This document shows positions 15,036 to 23,337 of a stretch of DNA of 35,385 nucleotides, one piece after another. Under the pieces are notes generated by a model. That model was not told the origin of the DNA, made no database searches, and saw only the letters and a program-made list of their open reading frames with translations. How positions within the stretch are numbered: the stretch's first letter is position 1; every line of letters starts with the position of its first letter. The DNA lies in assembly GCF_022952855.1 (NCBI RefSeq), contig NZ_JALJDX010000167.1, positions 1-35,385 of the forward strand. Reading direction: 5' to 3'. This stretch comes from Pseudomonas sp. RGM2987. GTDB taxonomy: Bacteria; Pseudomonadota; Gammaproteobacteria; Pseudomonadales; Pseudomonadaceae. The position numbers and the translations under genes are program-made.

Positions 15036-16327
15036 GCGTTGAACCAACCCAACTTGATCACGAACAGAATCGACAGAATGACCAGCGCCGGGTTCAGCTC
15101 ACGGCCACGGCCCGACACCAGCTTGATGGCGGTCCAGGCGATAAAGCCGAAGGCGATGCCGTTGGCGATGGAGTAGGTGAACGGCATCGCCAGCGCGGTG
15201 ATCACCACCGGGGCGGCGACGGTAATGTCGTCCCAATCGATTTCCGCCAGGCCCGAGGTCATCAGTACCGCGACGAACAATAGCGCCGGCGCGGTGGCGA
15301 AGGCCGGGACGCTGGCGGCCAGCGGCGAGAAGAACAGCGCCAGCAGGAACAGGATCGCCACGACGATGGCGGTCAGGCCGGTACGGCCACCGGCGCTGAC
15401 GCCTGCCGCCGACTCGATGTAACTGGTGGTGGTCGAGGTGCCCAGCAGCGAACCGGCCATGGCGGCGGTGCTGTCGGCGATCAGCGCCCGGCCCATCTTC
15501 GGCATGTGGCCGTCCTTGCCCATCAGCCCGGCGCGCTTGGCGACGCCGATCAGGGTGCCGGAGTTATCGAACAGGTCGACGAACAGGAAGGCGAAGATCA
15601 CGCTCACCAGACCGATATCCAGCGCGCCCTTGATGTCCAGTTGCAGGAAGGTCGGCGCCAGGGACGGTGGCGTGGAGACGATGCCGGCGAATGGGGTGAA
15701 GCCCATCAGGATCGAGACGATAGTCACCGCGAGGATGCCGATCAGCACCGCGCCGCGCACTTTCAGTGCTTCGAGGGCGACGATCAGCACGAAGCCGAGC
15801 GTTGCCAGAATCGGCGCCGGTTGTTTCAGGTCGCCGAGGCCGACCATGGTCGCTGGGTTCTTCACCACGATCCCGGCGTTGCTCAGGGCGATCAGCGCCA
15901 GGAACAGGCCGATACCGGCGGCAATGGCCGAGCGCAGCGGCAGCGGGATGCTGTTGATGATCCACTCGCGAATGCGAAAGATCGACAGCAGGAAAAACAG
16001 CACCGCGGAGACGAACACCGCGCCCAGCGCCACTTGCCAGGTATGGCCCATGTGCAGGACCACGGTGTAGGTGAAGAAGGCGTTCAGGCCCATGCCCGGT
16101 GCGAGGGCGATCGGGTAGTTGGCGATCAGGCCCATCACCGTGGAGCCGATGGCCGCCGCCAGGCAGGTGGCGACGAACACCGCGCCCTTGTCCATGCCGG
16201 TCTCGCCGAGGATGCTCGGGTTGACGAACAGAATATAGGCCATGGCCAGGAAGGTCGTGACGCCCGCCAGAATCTCGGTCCGCACGTTGGTGTCATGTGC
16301 CTTGAGTTGAAACAGCCTTTCCAGCAT
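15032..16327 (-). CDS. NCS2-family purine permease (AzgA-like)
   Basis: A 431-residue inner-membrane symporter with 12-14 predicted helices, of the hypoxanthine/guanine/adenine (AzgA, GhxP) branch of the NCS2 family. Recognisable segments are [13 protein letters not shown] in the third helix and [18 protein letters not shown], the conserved eighth-helix region where the family carries substrate-contacting residues. A long upstream extension to 16714 is rejected: ATG 16327 has GGGGAG five bases away and gives the normal N-terminus [26 protein letters not shown] hexamer (reverse complement of 16436-16441) could be the -10. It is co-transcribed with trmA. Which purine it carries is not determinable here; I saw no purine riboswitch in the leader. 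Confidence 0.9.
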   Translation of the reverse strand: MLERLFQLKAHDTNVRTEILAGVTTFLAMAYILFVNPSILGETGMDKGAVFVATCLAAAIGSTVMGLIANYPIALAPGMGLNAFFTYTVVLHMGHTWQVALGAVFVSAVLFFLLSIFRIREWIINSIPLPLRSAIAAGIGLFLALIALSNAGIVVKNPATMVGLGDLKQPAPILATLGFVLIVALEALKVRGAVLIGILAVTIVSILMGFTPFAGIVSTPPSLAPTFLQLDIKGALDIGLVSVIFAFLFVDLFDNSGTLIGVAKRAGLMGKDGHMPKMGRALIADSTAAMAGSLLGTSTTTSYIESAAGVSAGGRTGLTAIVVAILFLLALFFSPLAASVPAFATAPALLFVAVLMTSGLAEIDWDDITVAAPVVITALAMPFTYSIANGIAFGFIAWTAIKLVSGRGRELNPALVILSILFVIKLGWFNA

Positions 16328-16541
16328 GTCTGCTCCCCGTGGCGCGCCGGGCGCCGTGAATGTATCGACCTCAACAGCAAAGCACAGGCCGCCAGCGGCG
16401 CCCGGGAATTTTCTGTGGGTCGGAAAAAGCCGCGCATCATACCAGCAGCGTGGCGATGTGGCTGCGATCCTCGTCGCTGTTTTGCCAAAGCAACAAGTGG
16501 GCCATACTGCGCGCGGTTTCCGGGAGAGCTGAAGGTCGCGT

Positions 16542-16988
16542 ATGAAAAAGATTCGGATGGCTGCGTTGGGCTGCCTGCTGGGCCTGTGGGTGCCGATCCA
16601 GGCCGCCAACGCCGCATCGGCACCGCCGTTGAGCGAGGTCAAGGTGCTCAAGGTCGAATCGCCGGCCTGTGGCTTCGAGGACATCGCCCCGGGGCAAGCG
16701 CAGACCCGTTGCAATCACAGTGGCCCGAATATCAAGGTCTACGTGCTGGAGGTCGGCTATGGCCGTCAGCCCCACGTCACCCTGGATGGCTTCGAAGTCG
16801 ACGGTACCCGCTCGCCGGTGTGCGCGTTCAGCAACGGCAATCTCAACGATTGCTCCACGCAGACCAAGGTCGTCGGCTACCTGTATGTCTTCGACCTGAA
16901 GGGCAAGCAGGAAGGCACCTTCAGCTTCAGCAATGTTTCGATCAACGCACCGGGCAATCGGATGTCCGCCGAGCTGTATATCAAGTGA
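16542..16988 (+). CDS. Small exported protein of unknown function
   Basis: I do not recognise this 148-residue protein. The first 24 residues (ending IQAANA) are a clear signal peptide. The mature part has four cysteines (C43, C57, C94, C104), enough for two disulphides, and alternating hydrophobic strands typical of a beta-rich fold; it has no lipobox. The start is supported by GAAGG six bases upstream. TTGCCA (16482-16487) and CATACT (16503-16508) might be a promoter but are only 15 bases apart. It is divergent from the purine permease and followed after 63 bases by the DJ-1-family gene. A periplasmic or secreted binding or structural role is all that can be suggested. Confidence 0.8.
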   Translation: MKKIRMAALGCLLGLWVPIQAANAASAPPLSEVKVLKVESPACGFEDIAPGQAQTRCNHSGPNIKVYVLEVGYGRQPHVTLDGFEVDGTRSPVCAFSNGNLNDCSTQTKVVGYLYVFDLKGKQEGTFSFSNVSINAPGNRMSAELYIK

Positions 16989-17051
16989 TGGGTGCCTGAC
17001 GCAGTCCGGCAAACGTGACTAGGCTTTAGGAACACCCAGCGGAGAGCGCCC

Positions 17052-17618
17052 ATGATTCCCGGAACCAAGATCCCCCGAGCCCTGATTGCCGTCGCCGAAG
17101 GTGTCGATGATTTGCAGACCGCGACCCTGATCGACGTGTTGCGCCGGGCCCAGGTCGAAGTGGTGGTGGCGAGCATCGAAGGGCGGCGCATGCTTACCTG
17201 TGCCCGCGGTACACGCCTGACCGCCGACGGCATGTTGGTGGACCTGTTGGTGCAGGACTTCGACCTGATCGTCCTGCCCGGCGGCCTTATCGGCGCCCAG
17301 CACCTGGCGGCGCATCAGCCGTTGCAGCAATTGATCAAGGACCAGGCCGCCGCCGGCCGCTTCTTCGCCGCCATCGCCGAAGCCCCGCCCCTGGCCTTGC
17401 AGGCGTTCGGCGTACTGCGCCAACGACGCATGACCTGCCTGCCGGCGGTGAGCCAGCAATTGTCCGGTTGCAGCTTCGTCGATCAGCCTGTGGTGGTGGA
17501 CGGCAATTGCATCACCGCCCAAGGCTCGGCCGCCGCCCTGGCGTTTGCCCTGACACTGGTGGAGCAACTCAGCGGCAAGGGCGTGCGCAGTGTGGTGGCG
17601 GCGGAGTTGTTGGCCTGA
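17052..17618 (+). CDS. DJ-1/PfpI-family protein lacking the catalytic Cys and Glu
   Basis: A 188-residue flavodoxin-like protein of the DJ-1/YajL/PfpI superfamily. The fold markers are clear: the N-terminal strand and helix (ALIAVAEGVDDLQTATLIDVLRRAQVEVVVAS), FDLIVLPGG (residues 70-78) and the nucleophile-elbow segment. However, where YajL and DJ-1 have AAICAAP this protein has AAIAEAP, so Cys106 is replaced by A109. The partner Glu (Glu18 of DJ-1) is Q22. The chemistry proposed for the family should therefore be absent, and a structural, binding or regulatory role is more likely. GGAG (17041-17044) lies seven bases upstream of the ATG. It follows the small exported protein on the same strand. 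Confidence 0.87.
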   Translation: MIPGTKIPRALIAVAEGVDDLQTATLIDVLRRAQVEVVVASIEGRRMLTCARGTRLTADGMLVDLLVQDFDLIVLPGGLIGAQHLAAHQPLQQLIKDQAAAGRFFAAIAEAPPLALQAFGVLRQRRMTCLPAVSQQLSGCSFVDQPVVVDGNCITAQGSAAALAFALTLVEQLSGKGVRSVVAAELLA

Positions 17619-17654
17619 GCATAAAATAGGGCTCATTTAAGCGAAGCGTGATCT

Positions 17655-17676
17655 ACACACACACACACACACACAC
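17655..17676. repeat. (AC)11 dinucleotide tract
   Basis: Eleven uninterrupted AC units run directly into the REP core that starts at 17677. Such tracts slip during replication and are unusual in pseudomonad chromosomes. It lies about 180 bases upstream of the molybdenum-enzyme operon. Confidence 0.97.
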
Positions 17677-17722
17677 GTGGCGAGGGAGCTTGCTCCCGCT
17701 GGGCTGCGCAGCAGCCCCCTTG
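17677..17722. repeat. Single class B REP without an inverted partner
   Basis: A left core GTGGCGAGGGAGCTTGCTCC and its inner hairpin GGGCTGC-GCA-GCAGCCC (17701-17717) are present, but no right-hand core follows. It is thus a singlet REP, directly after the AC tract. Confidence 0.85.
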
Positions 17723-17859
17723 GAACCACTGCGCACTGGAGCACTCGCCCAATCAAGCCCGCGCAATCGCCTTGAACGCTCACTCCACGCTGAAGTCGTA
17801 CCCCTTATGACGGCGGTTTCCCAAAACGCCGCGAGTGTACGACCAACCGTGAGGTGTTT

Positions 17860-18393
17860 ATGAGCGCGACCTTGTCCGAGACGACGCAGGCGTCCTTCGT
17901 CCGTCATCCGATCCGTCTGACACTCAATGGTCAGGTGCGCGAGTTGCACGTGTTGCCCTGGACCACGTTGCTGGACCTGCTGCGCGAACAGTTGGACCTG
18001 ATGGGCAGCAAGAAAGGCTGCGACCACGGCCAGTGCGGTGCCTGCACGGTCTTGCGCGATGGCAAACGCATCAATGCCTGCCTGACCCTGGCCGTGATGT
18101 GCGACGGTGCCGAGCTGACCACCATCGAAGGCTTGGCCGGCGATGGCGCATTGCACCCCATGCAGCAGGCGTTCATCAGGCACGACGCGTTCCAGTGCGG
18201 TTATTGCACGCCGGGACAGATCTGTTCGGCGGTGGGCCTGGCCAACGAGGGCAGGGCGCAAACGCCTGGGCAGATCAGCGAGTGGATGAGCGGCAACCTG
18301 TGCCGGTGCGGTGCCTACAACAACATTCGTGACGCCATCGAAGAGGCTCTGCCGCTCTGCCAGCAATCGCCGGAACAGGGAGACGACCAATGA
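17860..18393 (+). CDS. Aldehyde/xanthine dehydrogenase-type [2Fe-2S] subunit (PaoA-like)
   Basis: A 177-residue electron-transfer subunit of a molybdenum hydroxylase. The plant-type [2Fe-2S] cluster is bound by C54, C59, C62 and C74 (GCDHGQCGACTV), the second alpha-helical [2Fe-2S] cluster by C113, C116, C148 and C150 (QCGYCTPG, NLCRCGAY). No twin-arginine leader is seen, unlike E. coli PaoA, so the complex is probably cytosolic. ATG 17860 has GAGG five bases upstream. It is the first gene of a three-gene operon and overlaps the FAD-subunit gene by four bases (ATGA). The substrate is not known; aldehydes or N-heterocycles are typical. Confidence 0.92.
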   Translation: MSATLSETTQASFVRHPIRLTLNGQVRELHVLPWTTLLDLLREQLDLMGSKKGCDHGQCGACTVLRDGKRINACLTLAVMCDGAELTTIEGLAGDGALHPMQQAFIRHDAFQCGYCTPGQICSAVGLANEGRAQTPGQISEWMSGNLCRCGAYNNIRDAIEEALPLCQQSPEQGDDQ

Positions 18394-19391
18394 ATCCCTT
18401 CCAATACAGCAAACCCGACACCGTGCAGGCCGCCATCGACCTGTCGAGCCCGGTGTCACGCTTCATCGCCGGCGGCACCAACCTGCTGGATTTGATGAAG
18501 GAAAACCTCACCCGCCCCGAACACCTGATCGACATCACCGGGCTGCCCCTGGCGGACCTCAGCGAAACCCCGTCCGGCGGGGTGATGATCGGCGCCTTGG
18601 TGAGCAATGCCGACCTGGCCTGGCATCCGTGGATCGAGCGCCGCTATCCGTTGCTGTCCCAGGCGATCCTGGCCGGCGCTTCGCCGCAGTTGCGCAACAT
18701 GGCCAGTACCGGCGGCAACCTGCTGCAACGCACTCGCTGCTATTACTTCTATGACGCCAGCGTGCCGTGCAACAAACGCGAGCCCGGCAGCGGCTGCCCG
18801 GCCCGGGATGGGTTGAACCGGATCCACGCGATTTTCGGCGCCAGCGACCAGTGCGTCGCCACCCATCCCTCCGACATGTGCGTGGCCCTGGCCGCACTGG
18901 AGGCGGTGGTCCATGTGCTGGGCCGGGGCGGTGCGCGAACCATCGAGTTCGCCGACTTCCATCGCCTGCCCGGCGATGCGCCGCAGCGCGACAACCAATT
19001 GGCCGATGATGAGCTGATCACCGGCATCGAGTTGCCCGCCGCCGGTTTCGCCGAACACAGCCATTACCTGAAGATCCGCGATCGCGCCTCCTACGCCTTT
19101 GCGCTGGTCTCTGTTGCAGCTGCGCTGGAGCTGGATGGGCCGGTGATCCGCCAGGCGCGTCTGGCCCTCGGCGGCGTGGCACACAAGCCATGGCGCGACA
19201 GGGCCGTGGAGAGCTGGCTGGCCGGGCAGACCGTCAGCCGCGAGACGTTCACCGCAGCCGCCGATGCGCTGCTGCAAAACGCCGAGCCGCTGGCGCACAA
19301 CGGCTTCAAGGTCAAACTGGCGCGTCGGGCGATTGTCCGCACCTTGAGCGATGCCGCATTGGGCAGCGCACCGTTGGGAGGGCAAGCCTGA
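18390..19391 (+). CDS. FAD-binding subunit of a PaoB-type molybdenum hydroxylase
   Basis: A 333-residue medium subunit. The FAD pyrophosphate loop is FIAGGTNLLDLMK (residues 25-37) and the second FAD segment is LRNMASTGGN (101-110). An inserted loop with C117, C127, C136 and C155 (RTRCYYFYDASVPCNKREPGSGC) corresponds to the extra [4Fe-4S] cluster known in E. coli PaoB. This marks it as the PaoABC class and not classical xanthine dehydrogenase. Its TGA shares a base with the ATG of the large-subunit gene (19391), so translation of all three subunits should be coupled. Confidence 0.92.
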   Translation: MNPFQYSKPDTVQAAIDLSSPVSRFIAGGTNLLDLMKENLTRPEHLIDITGLPLADLSETPSGGVMIGALVSNADLAWHPWIERRYPLLSQAILAGASPQLRNMASTGGNLLQRTRCYYFYDASVPCNKREPGSGCPARDGLNRIHAIFGASDQCVATHPSDMCVALAALEAVVHVLGRGGARTIEFADFHRLPGDAPQRDNQLADDELITGIELPAAGFAEHSHYLKIRDRASYAFALVSVAAALELDGPVIRQARLALGGVAHKPWRDRAVESWLAGQTVSRETFTAAADALLQNAEPLAHNGFKVKLARRAIVRTLSDAALGSAPLGGQA

Positions 19392-21591
19392 TGAACGCTT
19401 CGAGCAAATCCATAGGGCAGCCACTGGACCGGGTCGACGGCTTGCTCAAGTCACGGGCCAGGCCCGTTATGCCGCTGAATATCCCGAGGACGGCCTGCTG
19501 CACGGCAGCGTCGTGTCCGGCGGCGTCGCTCGCGGTCGTGTGCTGCGCATCGATGCCTCCCGCGCCCTGGCGCTGCCCGGTGTGGTTGCGGTGATCGATC
19601 ATACCAACCGGCCACGGATCGCCAGCTACGACGAACCCTACCAGGATGCCGATGCGGCGGAGGGTTCGCCGTTCCGGCCGCTGTACAACGATCAGGTGCT
19701 CTACAGCGGCCAGCCTTTAGCCTTGGTGGTCGCGGAAAATCTTGAGCTGGCGCGCTATGCCGGTTCGCTGGTGGACATCGAATACGAGATTCAGGACCAT
19801 CAGACCGATCTGGCGATCCTGCAAAATGAAGCCCATCCGGCGCCGGCCGAATTGCCCAAGCCTCGTGGGAATTTTCAGGGCGAATACGCCAGTGCGGCGC
19901 TGAATGTGGATGTTTCCTACAGCACCCCCATCGAACACCACAACCCGATGGAGCCGCACGCCTCCACGGTGCTCTATCAGCCTGACGGCAGCCTGCACAT
20001 CCACGACAAGACTCAGGGCACGCAGAACTGCCAGTCTTACGTGCAGAAGGTCTTCGGCCTGGAAAAAGAGCAAGTGCGGGTGTTTGCCGCATTTGTCGGC
20101 GGCGCCTTCGGTTCCGGCCTGCGGCCGCAGTACCAGTTGCCGCTGGCAGTGATGGCGGCGCTGGCGCTCAAGCGTTCGGTGCGGGTCAGCCTGACACGCC
20201 AGCAAATGTTTACCTTCGGCTATCGCCCGCGAACCTTTCAGCACTTGCGCTTGGGCGCCGCGGCCAACGGGCGCTTGCTGGCGTTGGCCCACAGCGCCGT
20301 CGGCCAGACTTCGCGCTTCGAGGATTTCACCGAGCACGTGGTGGAGTGGAGCGGCATGCTCTATCACTGCGACAACGTGGAATTGACCTACAAGCTGGCG
20401 CCCCTGGACGTCTACACGCCCTTGGACATGCGCGCCCCCGGTGCTGCCCTCGGCTTGATCGGCCTGGAGTGCGCCATGGATGAATTGGCCTGCGCCCTGG
20501 CAATCGATCCGATTCAACTGCGCTTGATCAATTACAGCGAACGCAACGAGAACGAAGGCAAGCCATATTCCAGCAAGGCGTTGCGCGAATGCTACGCCGA
20601 AGGCGCGCGCCGCTTCGGCTGGGACAGGCGCAACCCTGAGCCACGCAGCATGCGTGAAGGCCGGCAACTGGTGGGTTGGGGCATGGCCGGCGGTGTGTGG
20701 GAGGCCATGCAACAAAAGGCCAGCGCCCGCGCCTCACTGGATGCGAACGGCAACCTCACCGTGAGCAGCGCGACGACCGACATCGGCACCGGCACTTACA
20801 CGGTCATGACCCAGATCGCCGCCGAGGCGTCGGGCGTTTCCCTTGATAACGTAACCTTTGTCCTCGGTGATTCATCCCTGCCGACTGCGCCATTGCAGGG
20901 CGGATCGTTCACCGTTTCTTCCGTGGGCACCGCCGTGCAACAGGCCTGTGAGGCCTTGAAGGAGAAACTGCTGGCCGTGGCCCGCCAGGCCTGTCCGGCC
21001 TTCAGTGGCGCGACCATTGAGCAAGTGACGTTCGCCGATGGCCAACTGCGCCTGGGCGAGGCGCGCGTGGCGCTGGCCGAGCTGGCGCAACACAGCGGCG
21101 AGACACCCTTGCAGGCTGAGGTTACGGCCGGGCCGGACGACAAGCGCCAGGCCTACGCCACCGCCACGCACTCGGCGGTGTTCGTCGAGGTGCGGGTGGA
21201 TGAAGACCTCGGCACGGTGAAAGTCCATCGGGTGGTCAGCGCCATCGCCGCCGGGCGGGTGATCAACCCGAAGACCGCACGCAGCCAGATCCTCGGCGGC
21301 GTAGTGTGGGGCGTCGGCATGGCCCTGCACGAAGAAACCCTGACCGACCACGCCCTGGGCCGGCACATGAACCACAACCTGGCCGAGTACCATGTGCCGG
21401 TCAACGCCGACATCGGCGACATCGAGGTGGTTTTCGTCGAGGAACAGGACGATATCGTCAACGCGCTGGGGTCCAAGGGCGTCGGTGAAATCGGCATCGT
21501 CGGGGTGGCGGCAGCAGTGGCGAATGCGATTTATCACGCCACCGGCAAGCGGGTGCGGGAATTCCCCATCACCCTCGACAAGTTGCTCTAG
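19391..21591 (+). CDS. Molybdenum-cofactor subunit (PaoC-like), apparent one-base deletion after codon 20
   Basis: Large catalytic subunit of the hydroxylase. From ATG 19391 the frame reads MNASSKSIGQPLDRVDGLLK, the expected N-terminus. At 19450/19451 one base, most likely a G, is missing: CTCAAG-TCACGG where CTCAAGGTCACGG would continue as KVTGQARYAAEYPEDG. From there a second frame stays open to 21591. Restored, the protein would have 733 residues, close to PaoC. The remainder looks intact, including the FGSGLRPQ region and the C-terminal GSKGVGEIGIVG with the catalytic Glu near residue 700. An upstream ATG at 19351, inside the FAD gene, is in frame with the body and would give 746 residues with an unrelated N-terminus. 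It may be a real mutation or a sequencing error. Confidence 0.85.
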
Positions 21592-22838
21592 GCTTTCGTC
21601 GCTTCCTGCGCCTCGTGCACCGGTTCATGCATCCGGTCACGGTTGGCCAGGGTCGGGAACAGCTTGATCCAGACGCCGGTCACCAGCAGCGTGCCGATCC
21701 CGCCCATGACCACCGCCGGCACGGTGCCGATCCAGTGGGCGGTGAGGCCGGACTCGAACTCACCCAGCTGGTTCGATGCGCCAATGAACAGGCCATTCAC
21801 CGCGCTGACCCGGCCGCGCATTTCATCCGGCGTTTCCAACTGCACGAAGGACGCGCGGATCACCATGCTGATCATGTCCGCCGCGCCCAGCACCACCAGC
21901 ACCGCCAGGGAGAACCAGAACGAAGTGGAGAGGCCGAACGCGATGGTGGCGACGCCGAACACGCCCACGGCGGTGAACATCACCCGGCCGACCTTGCGTT
22001 CCACGGCAAACCGCGCCAACCACAGCGACATCAGCAAGGCCCCGACTGCCGGTGCCGAGCGCAACAGGCCCAGGCCCCAGGGGCCGGTCAACAGGATGTC
22101 CTTGGCGAATACCGGCAGCAGGGCCGTGGCGCCGCCGAGCAGCACCGCGAACAGGTCCAGGGAGATTGCCCCGAGAATGTCCGGACGGCTGCGAATGAAG
22201 CGAATCCCGGCGAGCAACGAGTCCAGGGTCGCCTTGCCTTTGTTCAGCGGTGTTTGTCGGGCCGGCAGGTTGAGCATCAGGCAGCAGGCGATGACATAGA
22301 GCAGCACGGTCGGGCCATAGACCCAGACGCTGCCGAAGGCGTAAAGCAGGCCGCCGAGGGCCGGGGCGACGATGGTGGCCGATTGCTGGGCCGATTGCGC
22401 GGCAGCCACGGCCCGGGGAAACAGCGCGGCGGGCACGATACTCGGCAGCAGCGCCTGGGTGGTCGGCATCTCGAAGGAGCGGGCCGCGCCTAGCAAAAAC
22501 GCGAGGACGAAGATCATTTCCCGGCTGACCTGGTCGGTGGCACTGCCAATCACCAGGGCCAGGGCAATCATCGCCTGCAACGACTGGCAGATCGCCGCGA
22601 CCTTGCGCCGGTCATAGCGGTCGGCGACGTGCCCGGTGTGGAGCATGAACAGTACGCGCGGCGCGAACTCCACCAGGCCCACAAGGCCGAGGTCCAGCAC
22701 GCTGCCGGTCAGTTGATAGAGGTTCCAGCCAATGGCTACGGTGAGCATCTGGAAACCGCTGGCGGTGAAGATCCGGGCCAGCCAGAAGGCAATGAAAGGG
22801 CGGTGGTGGCGGAGCAGCAACGGCGCTTGGCTGGGCAT
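21588..22838 (-). CDS. MFS transporter (MFS_3, EntS-like exporter group)
   Basis: A 416-residue major facilitator with about twelve helices. The N-terminal half has the loop GHVADRYDRRKVAAI, the conserved motif A between helices 2 and 3, and ALLPSIVPAALFPRAVAAAQSAQQSATIVAPALGG-type segments usual for the EntS/MFS_3 exporters of siderophores and drugs. The substrate is unknown. The stop codon overlaps that of the molybdenum subunit on the opposite strand: the palindrome CTAG at 21588-21591 provides TAG to both. ATG 22838 has only a weak ribosome-binding site. The 5' region is the 499-base spacer shared with cioA. Confidence 0.88.
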   Translation of the reverse strand: MPSQAPLLLRHHRPFIAFWLARIFTASGFQMLTVAIGWNLYQLTGSVLDLGLVGLVEFAPRVLFMLHTGHVADRYDRRKVAAICQSLQAMIALALVIGSATDQVSREMIFVLAFLLGAARSFEMPTTQALLPSIVPAALFPRAVAAAQSAQQSATIVAPALGGLLYAFGSVWVYGPTVLLYVIACCLMLNLPARQTPLNKGKATLDSLLAGIRFIRSRPDILGAISLDLFAVLLGGATALLPVFAKDILLTGPWGLGLLRSAPAVGALLMSLWLARFAVERKVGRVMFTAVGVFGVATIAFGLSTSFWFSLAVLVVLGAADMISMVIRASFVQLETPDEMRGRVSAVNGLFIGASNQLGEFESGLTAHWIGTVPAVVMGGIGTLLVTGVWIKLFPTLANRDRMHEPVHEAQEATKA

Positions 22839-22951
22839 CTATGACGGGTCCGGTGATGAAGGCATCGAGATTATCACCGAGCTGTAAGCAGAGGTACGAC
22901 CTCTGGAAAAATAGTTAGCCAAACATCGATGTTGTTCGCCGAGCGCTGTTT

Positions 22952-23062
22952 TGTGGCGAGGGGATTTATCCCCGCTGGGCTGCGAAGCGGCCCCCCTGGG
23001 TTTGGCAGTGATTACAGCGGCGAGTGCTGCGCACTCGAACGGGGATAAATCCCCTCGCCACA
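22952..23062. repeat. REPIN (class C variant) in a divergent promoter region
   Basis: Outer cores read GTGGCGAGGGGATTTATCCC and its complement, a different stem from class B. Each arm carries its own inner hairpin: GGGCTGC-GAA-GCGGCCC at 22977-22993 and CGAGTGC-TGC-GCACTCG further right. It is the only REPIN in the window located between divergent genes. Confidence 0.9.
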
Positions 23063-23169
23063 GAGATTGCGTTGGCCTTAGCCCCTGCACATCACACTGA
23101 GACAACCTGTCACGCGACAAAAGACCACGCCGTTCATCGGCCATAATCCGACTACTCTTTACGCAATGC

Positions 23170-23183
23170 TTGACCCAGATCAA
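23170..23183 (+). promoter_or_regulatory. Anr/FNR-type box upstream of cioAB
   Basis: TTGAC-CCAG-ATCAA differs at one base from the consensus TTGAT-N4-ATCAA. Anr control of cioAB (repression at low oxygen) is established in P. aeruginosa. It lies 155 bases before the cioA start. Confidence 0.65.
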
Positions 23184-23262
23184 TTCCCTTTGGGCGTTGG
23201 ACTGGTGGCCATCCGGCCAGCGTCCTGCGTGGTAACGGTTTTAAAAAAGAACGATTTGAAAA

Positions 23263-23295
23263 GCATCGCACTCCATATCACTGGGGGCGTGATGC
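23263..23295 (+). other. Imperfect hairpin in the cioA leader
   Basis: GCATCGCACTCC (23263-23274) pairs with GGGGCGTGATGC (23284-23295), with two G-T pairs and one mismatch and a nine-base loop. No T-run follows, so it is not a simple terminator. It ends 30 bases before the ribosome-binding site. Confidence 0.4.
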
Positions 23296-23337
23296 AGGCC
23301 CCACCCGCAGCCGGTTTTACCTGACAGAGGAAGACTT

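Larger units (their letters stand above)
22839..23337. other. Divergent spacer between the MFS exporter and cioAB
   Basis: No gene is visible in 499 bases. It holds a class C REPIN (22952-23062), an Anr/FNR-type box (23170-23183) and an imperfect leader hairpin (23263-23295) before the cioA ribosome-binding site AGAGGA (23326-23331). Promoter hexamers could not be assigned with confidence. Confidence 0.65.

Noticed and set aside
16328..16541. Purine riboswitch upstream of the purine permease
   Set aside because: The leader is GC-rich and lacks the conserved loop sequences of purine aptamers.
15032..16714. 560-residue version of the purine permease
   Set aside because: The first 129 residues are non-hydrophobic, unlike the family, and overlap the divergent gene at 16542; ATG 16327 has a strong ribosome-binding site.
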